From the NCBI GenBank assembly GCA_947492185.1, contig CANLMR010000001.1, forward strand, positions 434,001 through 498,000: a stretch of 64,000 nucleotides of DNA, read 5' to 3'. The translations under genes were made by a program, and so were the position numbers. Below the pieces are notes generated by a model that saw only the letters and a program-made list of their open reading frames with translations, was not told where the DNA came from and searched no databases. The stretch is from an uncultured Tenacibaculum sp. Lineage in GTDB: Bacteria > Bacteroidota > Bacteroidia > Flavobacteriales > Flavobacteriaceae. Below, piece by piece: positions 54,501 through 61,094 of this stretch (positions are counted from its first letter, which is position 1; each line of letters opens with the position of its first letter).

Positions 54501-54928
54501 AAAACTTCGCAAATAGAAATTACAACTTAAGAAATAAAGAGTTTAATCCGAAGCTTACTTATTTATATAGTAAAGATCATAGGTTATCTGCATTTTATCA
54601 TTTTAAGAACAAAGAAAACACCGTTGCTGGATTAGAAAATTTACGTCAGCAAAAACTAGGTTTAGAATATTATTTTATCTCTAAGAAACAAAATCAAATT
54701 TCGGCTAACTTCAATATGTTTTTAAATAATTTCTTAGGAGATGCAAACTCTCCAGTTGGATATCAAATGCTAGAAGGATTACAATTTGGTAGGAATTTTA
54801 CTTGGAATACATTGATAACACAAAAATTAAATTCGTTTTTAAATTTAAATTTGAACTACTTTGGCAGGAAAAGTGAAGCGTCTAAAACAATACATACTGG
54901 TATGGTTCAATTAAAAGCTATTTTTTAG
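51551..54928 (+). CDS. Large outer-membrane beta-barrel protein, function unknown
   Basis: 1125 residues with signal peptide (FFFFFFISLLGFGQ). After an N-terminal soluble part (about 25-140), the protein is a long series of amphipathic beta strands with SxSxNY-type spacing, for example GFISRGITSGNNQNAVTN and LRSAVGNQNQLVTTF, ending GMVQLKAIF with a terminal Phe as required for BAM insertion. I do not recognise a named family; it is too large for a porin and lacks the plug signature of a TonB receptor. It is well separated from feo by 61 bp. Probable envelope or surface transport role. Confidence 0.8.
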   Translation: MTKKVFFFFFFISLLGFGQKKLKEFRSKKINVKSDTIQIDSVSINPTFFKLLSKDGKEISKENYQVDFVKSKLIIKSDSFPEVTMEYLRYPAFLTKKYSPLDKSLIVPNSTNTSEQLYSLTTNKKKTKNEFFDGLKTSGFISRGITSGNNQNAVTNATLDLTIEGKLSKDVSIRANIFDTNFPLQQGGYSQNITDFNRVFVELYNKNWKIKGGDVSLANKDSYFLNFDKQVSGLQVEADISKNFRASASGAIVRGRFTAFNFVGTEGNQGPYKIFGPNNESAIVIVEGSDAVFVNGTRLERGENKDYIIDYNLAEVRFNTKYPITNDMRVRIEFQFSDRNYSRFITYEKAQYKGEKFSISGYFYNENDAKSQPIQQNLTNEQKQILANAGNDITQMVSPSAFIDEFSPNRIQYRKVAIGGIEVFEFSTDENEELYTVTFSNVGTNNGSYVIDSTIAIGTIYQYLGPNLGNFEPSVRLVAPTSLQVAVVNSNYNPSEKTNISAELAYSNNDQNLFSVIDDEKNQQIASKLNWKQTILDGIWKLKSNVDYEFVQQNFRTVQRFRTVEFNRDWNLRSAVGNQNQLVTTFRLEKEKNNFVSYGFNHLNFSESFNGNKHEIQSRLSNKNSVFNLKGSVLQNTSIIEKDEFFRLYSNYEKRFKKTWIGGLVNFETNEIRDRNTNTFNTLSHQFQEYEGYFGVGDSTKIFAKVGLNYRTNDSIKSNSFTRINNRNTIYLDSRIIQNKTTNLSVYANYRFTDQKFIENEQSLNSRIVYNQRFFKNGLTIGTVYETSSGNIARQDFIYVKTEPGQGFYTWIDYNNDEVQQFEEFEIAQFQDQAEYLRIPLPNLTFLPTQRASWKQSITLNPSLWKTKKGVRKWLSYFYNQTYFLINNEQRRVGDGFSLNPFDLNEDQLVGLQFNFRNSFYFNRNLQNYSWIYTFGKSRNKQQFTIGNQENNTFTHQLDFTHKLGKFWLFEAKLSFSENKLSTENFANRNYNLRNKEFNPKLTYLYSKDHRLSAFYHFKNKENTVAGLENLRQQKLGLEYYFISKKQNQISANFNMFLNNFLGDANSPVGYQMLEGLQFGRNFTWNTLITQKLNSFLNLNLNYFGRKSEASKTIHTGMVQLKAIF

Positions 54929-54987
54929 ATAAATGATGTATTTTTGTTTAACAAATTAAGAGTATAACAACCTAATATATTTCACAT

Positions 54988-55464
54988 ATGAAAAAGATTG
55001 TAGCAATCGTAGCCGTTTTAACGAGTTTCTTTACACAAGCACAACAAGAAGTAAGCGTAGATTTAGGAGATGCTTTAGTAATGAAAACCTTAGAAATTAC
55101 TTATGAATACTATTTAGCAGAACAATCTTCTATAGGTGTATCTGCTTTATTCAATTTTGAAGGAAGAACATCTGATTTTAGATACAACGAAGACAACATG
55201 ATTACTCCTTTTTTTAGACATTATTTTAGTACAGCCAAAAACTGGAATTATTTTGGTGAAATTTTTTTAGGAGTTAACTCTGGAGAAGAAGATAACGGAA
55301 CCAAATATACTGACGGTGCATTAGGTGTTTCTGTTGGAACAAAATATGTTTCTAACGGTGGATTAATGGTTAGCGTTCTTGGAGGAATTGGTAGAAATAT
55401 GTTTACAGATAATTCTCCCGTTGTCGTTCCAAGAGTTGGATTAAACATTGGTTATAGGTTTTAG
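54988..55464 (+). CDS. Small outer-membrane beta-barrel protein
   Basis: 158 residues with signal peptide (MKKIVAIVAVLTSFFTQA). The mature part has eight or so strands (LEITYEYYLAEQSSIGVSALF, FFRHYFSTAKNWNYFGEIFLG) and ends VGLNIGYRF with terminal Phe. It resembles the OmpW/DUF3575-type eight-stranded barrels of Bacteroidota. It follows the large barrel gene after 59 bp and precedes the second RHS locus. Function unknown. Confidence 0.85.
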   Translation: MKKIVAIVAVLTSFFTQAQQEVSVDLGDALVMKTLEITYEYYLAEQSSIGVSALFNFEGRTSDFRYNEDNMITPFFRHYFSTAKNWNYFGEIFLGVNSGEEDNGTKYTDGALGVSVGTKYVSNGGLMVSVLGGIGRNMFTDNSPVVVPRVGLNIGYRF

Positions 55465-55511
55465 TAAAACACTAACACCATTACATATTTCACTTCTTAA
55501 ATTTAGCGAAG

Positions 55512-55561
55512 TAACGTTAAAATTAAAAACCTAACGCTTATACAATTTTTGCTAACGCTTA
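55512..55561 (+). promoter_or_regulatory. Three helically phased direct repeats upstream of the RHS toxin gene
   Basis: TAACGTTAA (55512-55520), TAACGCTTA (55532-55540) and TAACGCTTA (55553-55561) start 20 and 21 bp apart, so they sit on one DNA face, ending 12 bp before a TTG -33. Two 9-bp half sites with a 12-bp spacer resemble LytTR-type operators. Confidence 0.55.
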
Positions 55562-55572
55562 TTAATTAAGTG

Positions 55573-55603
55573 TTGATTGTAATAGACTATTAATTTAATT
55601 TTA
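55573..55603 (+). promoter_or_regulatory. Putative promoter of the RHS toxin gene
   Basis: TTG (55573-55575), 20 bp, TAATTTTA (55596-55603), one base off TAnnTTTG. It lies 30 bp before the start codon and just after the direct repeats. Confidence 0.5.
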
Positions 55604-55632
55604 GTCTTGAAATCAACCTAAAAAATAAGCTA

Positions 55633-58600
55633 ATGAAAAATTTGTATTCTTTTTTTTGCTTAATCCTATTAAGTAGTTTTTTCAATCTTTTCGGGCAATC
55701 ACAAGATCAAAATTATATAAAAACAACAGAGCTTTTAGAGCCTGTTTCTATCAATTTTTTAAACTCAAATTCCAATACAGTAAAGAAAATTGAAAGCATT
55801 ACTTACTTCGATGGTTTCGGTAAAGCAAAACAATCGGTAGCGGTAAAACAAAGTGCTAATAAAAAAGATATTGTTCAGCATTTACAATATGATCAATTTG
55901 GTAGAGTAGCAAAACAATATCTGCCTCTACCTACATTGCAAAATTCAGGAAACTACATTAATAATGCACAGTCTCAGATTAGCACATATTATCAAAACGC
56001 ATTTTCAGATCAGCATCCTTTTTCTGAAGTAAGGTTTGATAATTCGCCTTTAAATAGAAAATTGGAATCATCTGCTCCTGGAAACGCATGGCAAATCCAA
56101 AACGTAGCATTAAATAACCACACTACAAAGTACGATTATAATGTAAATGGAGAAAACGAAGTATTTCGTTTTGAAATAAATGAGAATGATGCGAATAACC
56201 CATTAACACGATCATTTTACAATCCGAAACAATTATTAAAGAATATAATAAAAAACGAAAACTGGGTTTCTAGTGATGGTCTTTTAAATACTAAAGAGGT
56301 TTTTACAGATAAAAACGGCAGAAAAATAGCTGAAATTACTTATGAAAATGATGGTAGTAATGTTAAAAAACTAAGCACATATTATGTATATGATGAAGAA
56401 GGTAATCTTCGATTTATACTTCCTCCAAAAACATTTACTAATGCGCTATTGAATTATGATGATTACTCTGTAAACTGGCCTATTAACGATTTTATTTCTC
56501 CGTCAGGAGTTATAGGGTCATTTATTTTTAGAATTACTAATAATGAAATTAAAATTAATTATTTACAAAAAACAGGACCAGGTTCGTTAAACCAGTATAC
56601 ATTAAATAACCAAACAATAAAAACGTTAAATATTTCGCCAGCATTACCAGATATGTATTTGGGGAAAATAATGGTGAATGGACCAATAATAGGAGGAGGT
56701 TCTTACGAGGTTGGAGAAGCTTCTATTGTTAATGGTAATTTAGTTATTAATAGAACATCTTCTGCGCAATTTTCTTCTCTTGCAGGAAGTATTTCAGTTA
56801 ATTTAAGCTTAACTCAAAGTCAATTAGATGATTTAGCATTTCAATACAAATACGATCAATTTAATAGGCAAATAGAGCAAAAAGTACCAGGTAAAGATTG
56901 GGAGTATATGGTGTATGACCAATTAGATCGACCAATTTTAACACAAGATGCAAATTTAAAAGCGCAAAACCGATGGTTATTTAACAAATACGATACATTT
57001 GGTCGAGTAGTATATAGTGGTATTTATACGAGTGCTGCTTCTAGAAGCGCATTACAAAATCAAGTAGATAGCTACATAAATAGCAGTACTAATAAATCAA
57101 ACGTAGTTTCTAAAACGAATACAACAAGTACCATAGGAGGTGTAGCGATGAATTATACGAATGATGCTTTTCCTACCTCTGGAATTGAAACACTTACAAT
57201 AAGTTATTTTGATGATTATAATTTTCCAAACTTCACTATACCTAACATTCCTTCTCATGTTTTAGGACAAGAAGTAACAAATAGAACGAAAGGTTTATTA
57301 ACAGGGTCTTGGACAAAAACTTTAGGAAGTAATTCTTGGAGTAAAAGTTACACATTTTACAATACAAAAGGAAGGGTAATTAATCTTTATGATAAAAATC
57401 ATTTAGGAGGACATACCGAAAATAAAAGCAAGCTAGATTTCAGAGGTAAAACGGAGTACTCTGTAACTACTCACAAACGTTTAAACACAAGTGATGATTT
57501 AACTATTGTAGATCGTTTTGAATATGACCATGTAGAAAGACCTAAAAAGCATTACCAACAAATTAATAATCAAGAAGAAGAATTAATAGCTCAAAACACA
57601 TACAACGAACTAGGGCAATTAGAGAAGAAAAACCTTGGAGGCGATGCTGGTTCTAATACGGCTGATAGTTTTATAGATATACAGAATGTTGAGGTTATAG
57701 GAAACACCATAACAAAAACACATAATTCTACTTCATGGAATGCAGGTTTAGCTACTAAAAGCGAATTTACTGGAGATGGTTATGTAGAGTTTGAAGCTGT
57801 ATATAATCAACGTTTAATGGTTGGACTTTCAACTGATAATAGTAGTGCAGGTTATAACACCATCGATTATGCTATTTATTTAACGCAATCAAATGCTTTA
57901 ACAAATGGGAAAAAAGTATACATCTATGAATCTGGTACTAATAAAGGTTGGAAGACAGATTATGTAGATGGGGATATTTTTAGTGTTGAACGAATTGGAA
58001 CCACAATACACTATAAAAAGAATGGAGAAACTTTCTATACATCTTTAACCAATTCTTCGGGAAATTTAATAGGAGATGTTTCTATATGTGTTTACAACCA
58101 TAAGATTAAGAATCTACGAATAAGTAGTAAATACACAGATATTGTTGGATTAACAATATCAAATACTGGAGCTAATTCTCAGCAGATAAAAAAAGAAAAT
58201 GGGAGTACAGGTTGGAATGCAGGTTTAGCAACAACTAATGCAATTAAAGAGAATGGAAACGGATATTTGAGTTATAAAATCAATCAGACCAATAAATATA
58301 TGATGGTCGGTTTATCTGACGTTAACACTTCTGCTGGTTATAATACAATTGATTATGCAATTTACAATCATAATGGAACTGTATATGTTAGAGAAAACGG
58401 AGTAAACAAAGGAGCTTTTGGGAATTATCAGTCTCATGATGAATTTAAAGTAGAGCGTATTGGAACTACTATTTATTACAAGAAAAATGAAGAAACATTT
58501 TATACTTCTTTAGTTGCTTCTACAACACAACTTATTGGAGACATGTCTTTTTATCACGTAGGAGGAGCAATTTATGATGTTGAAATTCAAAATACAGAAG

Positions 58601-60666
58601 CAGGACTACAAACGATAGATTACAATTATAACATCAGAGGATGGCTTACTAATGTAAATGATGTAAACAATCTAGGAACAGATGTGTTTGCCTTTAATTT
58701 AAAGTATAACGAAAGTACTGAAGGAACAGCAAATGTTGCTCCTATATACAATGGGAACATAAGTCAAATAATTTGGAAATCTAGACTAAACAATCTTAAA
58801 AAATCATACACATTTGAATACGATAAATTGAATCGATTTAAAAGGTCGTATTACCGAGAGAATAATGCTTTAACAGGTGGCGCAGGAAAATACGAGACGT
58901 ATGGAATTAGATATGATGAAAATGGAAATCTAAAAAATGTATATAGAAACACGAATACGGGTAGTTTAATGGATCGTTTAGGATATACCTATGATGGAGG
59001 AAATAAACTACTTTCTGTTACTGATGCTGGAGGTACTCCAGATGGTTTTTATGATGGATCAACATCAGGAGTTGATTATGCTTATGATGCCAATGGTAAC
59101 CTTGGAAAAGATAAAAATAAAAATATTACAAATATAAGGTACAACCACCTAGATTTAGTAGAAGAAGTAGTTTTCGGAGGAGGACAGCCTGTTCGTATTG
59201 AGTATACCTACGATGCTAGTGGTAATAAATTACAAATGAAAACAGTTCAAGGTAATTTTGTTACAACAGTAGATTATCTAGGAACTTTTCAATACACAAA
59301 TTCAGAGCTACAGTTTTTCCCAACACCTGAAGGGTATGTGGCTAATGATTCAGGAACATTTAAATATGTTTATACATTAAGAGATCATCTAGGAAATAAC
59401 CGTGTTAGTTTTAGTGATGAGAATAATGATGGAGTCATCAGTTCAACAACAGAAATACTTTCGAATACCGATCATTATGTAATGGGATTAACTCATCAAG
59501 GAGAATATATTTCTGGTTTAGCATCTAATTATAATTACAAATATCAAGGGAAAGAAGAGTTAAAGTTTATGGGGTATAATATGTACGATTTTGGTAGTCG
59601 TATGTATGATGCTTCAACCGGACGTTGGTTTAATGCAGACCCCAAAAATCAATTTATGAGCCCTTATGTAGCTATGGGTAATAATTATATTATTGTTACT
59701 GATCCAGACGGAGAGTGGGTACATATAGTTATAGGAGCAGTAGTTGGTGGAGTTGTTAATGTTGTTTCAAACTGTTGGAGTGGAGATTGTGATTTAGTAG
59801 ATGGACTTGCTTATTTTGCTGTTGGAGCGGGCGCAGGAGCAGTTACTGCAGCAACTGGTAATCCTGTAGCAGGAGGAGCTATTTTAGGAGCAGGTAATAG
59901 TGCTTATTCCCAATACGATCAAACAGGCACAATTGATCCTTCTAGAGTATTAGGTGATGCAGCTATTGGAGGAGCAACAGCATTTGTGGGAGGTCAGTTA
60001 TCTAGTGCTTTAGCTCCGGTTTCTGAGAAGTTATTTTCGAATGTAGGAAATAAATTAGTTCAACAATATTTAACAGATGCATTAACAAATACAGTATCTG
60101 GAGTTGGGTTAACAACTATTTCTGGTTTAGCTCAAGGACAAAGTTTAGGAGATTCATTTGATACTGCTATAGAAGGAATACCTCAATCTCTAGCTATAAG
60201 TGCTATTGGAACTACTGGGTCTTATTTAAATACTAAATATTATAATAATAAGCAGGAAAAATTAAAGCAAGATTTAGATAAAGAACTTAAGAGAACCGAA
60301 AAACTAGAAATTAAACCTGTTTTAGATGATGAAGTTGTTCCAGTTAATTTAAAATATGATGCTGGAGCTCATGCTTTAGCAGATGAAATTGGAGGTAGGG
60401 CTCAAGTTGCATTTAAGGACTCTAAAATTGGTGGTGGAAGAGAGTTTGATGCAGTTAGTTCTAAATCAATTGGTCAACATAAACCTTATATTGATGAAAA
60501 TTTTGGACAAAGTTTTAAGAAACAAGCAAAAGCAACTTTTGAAGCAGCTAAACAAACCAATAGAAATGTAATTTATAGATTTGATAGTCAACCTCACCCA
60601 AGAGTAATAAATAAATTAGTTGAATATTCAAATAGATATCAAGTTAAACTCGAAATAAGATATTAG
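55633..60666 (+). CDS. DUF6443/RHS core protein with REase-fold toxin tail (component B2)
   Basis: 1677 residues with signal peptide (FFCLILLSSFFNLFGQ). DUF6443 start (ITYFDGFGKAKQSVAVKQSA), then RHS/YD repeats. An inserted domain lies at about 268-400. Two tandem beta-sandwich repeats at 683-833 and 837-986 share AGYNTIDYAIY, VERIGTTI and KKN-ETFYTSL. The RHS-associated core is near 1317-1360 (YDFGSRMYDASTGRWFNADP), followed by a Gly/Ala-rich hydrophobic region (about 1362-1500). The last 100 residues (ADEIGG, GGREFDAVSSK, IGQHKP, QAKATFEAAKQTNRNVIYRF) match restriction-endonuclease-fold toxins. The adjacent gene is an Imm7-like immunity protein. It is secreted antibacterial effector-like. 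Confidence 0.85.
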   Translation: MKNLYSFFCLILLSSFFNLFGQSQDQNYIKTTELLEPVSINFLNSNSNTVKKIESITYFDGFGKAKQSVAVKQSANKKDIVQHLQYDQFGRVAKQYLPLPTLQNSGNYINNAQSQISTYYQNAFSDQHPFSEVRFDNSPLNRKLESSAPGNAWQIQNVALNNHTTKYDYNVNGENEVFRFEINENDANNPLTRSFYNPKQLLKNIIKNENWVSSDGLLNTKEVFTDKNGRKIAEITYENDGSNVKKLSTYYVYDEEGNLRFILPPKTFTNALLNYDDYSVNWPINDFISPSGVIGSFIFRITNNEIKINYLQKTGPGSLNQYTLNNQTIKTLNISPALPDMYLGKIMVNGPIIGGGSYEVGEASIVNGNLVINRTSSAQFSSLAGSISVNLSLTQSQLDDLAFQYKYDQFNRQIEQKVPGKDWEYMVYDQLDRPILTQDANLKAQNRWLFNKYDTFGRVVYSGIYTSAASRSALQNQVDSYINSSTNKSNVVSKTNTTSTIGGVAMNYTNDAFPTSGIETLTISYFDDYNFPNFTIPNIPSHVLGQEVTNRTKGLLTGSWTKTLGSNSWSKSYTFYNTKGRVINLYDKNHLGGHTENKSKLDFRGKTEYSVTTHKRLNTSDDLTIVDRFEYDHVERPKKHYQQINNQEEELIAQNTYNELGQLEKKNLGGDAGSNTADSFIDIQNVEVIGNTITKTHNSTSWNAGLATKSEFTGDGYVEFEAVYNQRLMVGLSTDNSSAGYNTIDYAIYLTQSNALTNGKKVYIYESGTNKGWKTDYVDGDIFSVERIGTTIHYKKNGETFYTSLTNSSGNLIGDVSICVYNHKIKNLRISSKYTDIVGLTISNTGANSQQIKKENGSTGWNAGLATTNAIKENGNGYLSYKINQTNKYMMVGLSDVNTSAGYNTIDYAIYNHNGTVYVRENGVNKGAFGNYQSHDEFKVERIGTTIYYKKNEETFYTSLVASTTQLIGDMSFYHVGGAIYDVEIQNTEAGLQTIDYNYNIRGWLTNVNDVNNLGTDVFAFNLKYNESTEGTANVAPIYNGNISQIIWKSRLNNLKKSYTFEYDKLNRFKRSYYRENNALTGGAGKYETYGIRYDENGNLKNVYRNTNTGSLMDRLGYTYDGGNKLLSVTDAGGTPDGFYDGSTSGVDYAYDANGNLGKDKNKNITNIRYNHLDLVEEVVFGGGQPVRIEYTYDASGNKLQMKTVQGNFVTTVDYLGTFQYTNSELQFFPTPEGYVANDSGTFKYVYTLRDHLGNNRVSFSDENNDGVISSTTEILSNTDHYVMGLTHQGEYISGLASNYNYKYQGKEELKFMGYNMYDFGSRMYDASTGRWFNADPKNQFMSPYVAMGNNYIIVTDPDGEWVHIVIGAVVGGVVNVVSNCWSGDCDLVDGLAYFAVGAGAGAVTAATGNPVAGGAILGAGNSAYSQYDQTGTIDPSRVLGDAAIGGATAFVGGQLSSALAPVSEKLFSNVGNKLVQQYLTDALTNTVSGVGLTTISGLAQGQSLGDSFDTAIEGIPQSLAISAIGTTGSYLNTKYYNNKQEKLKQDLDKELKRTEKLEIKPVLDDEVVPVNLKYDAGAHALADEIGGRAQVAFKDSKIGGGREFDAVSSKSIGQHKPYIDENFGQSFKKQAKATFEAAKQTNRNVIYRFDSQPHPRVINKLVEYSNRYQVKLEIRY

Positions 60667-60682
60667 TTTAAAAGAATTTTTT

Positions 60683-61075
60683 ATGATTGAAATAGTAGGA
60701 TGGGTTAATATAAATATTTCCACTGATGGAGAACATGAATCAAAAGATTTATTAAAAACCGTTAATGAATTAAAAGAATATTTGAAGGAAGAAAATATGT
60801 ACAATCAATTTTTTGACATTAAAGCTTTAAATGGAGAGTATATAATGTATTTAGGTATTTTCCATAATCATGATAATGGCTATTTAGATTCAGTGTTAAA
60901 AATATTATCTGATGTAACTGGAATGGCTAGAGGTAGTTATGGTTTGATTCATGCTAGGGACCATGATTCTTTAAAAGACTTCAATCATTATAAAACTATA
61001 AGGATAGCGAAAGGAATCATTACAATTGAAAAAGATGAATTATTATCCCCTTGTAATCCTAAAATCGAAGGTTAA
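60683..61075 (+). CDS. Imm7-family immunity protein
   Basis: 130 residues. The pattern MIEIVGWVNINISTDGE, GEYIMYLGIFHNHDNGYL, ARGSYGLIHARDHDSL and LLSPCNPKIEG follows the immunity protein 7 signature as I remember it (GSYGLLYxRDDED and LSPCxPxIED). No signal peptide, so it acts in the cytoplasm. It starts 16 bp after the nuclease-tail RHS gene, which is the position of a cognate immunity gene, and would neutralise that tail in the producer and in kin. Confidence 0.8.
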   Translation: MIEIVGWVNINISTDGEHESKDLLKTVNELKEYLKEENMYNQFFDIKALNGEYIMYLGIFHNHDNGYLDSVLKILSDVTGMARGSYGLIHARDHDSLKDFNHYKTIRIAKGIITIEKDELLSPCNPKIEG

Positions 61076-61094
61076 TTAAAAAATATTAGAAAAG

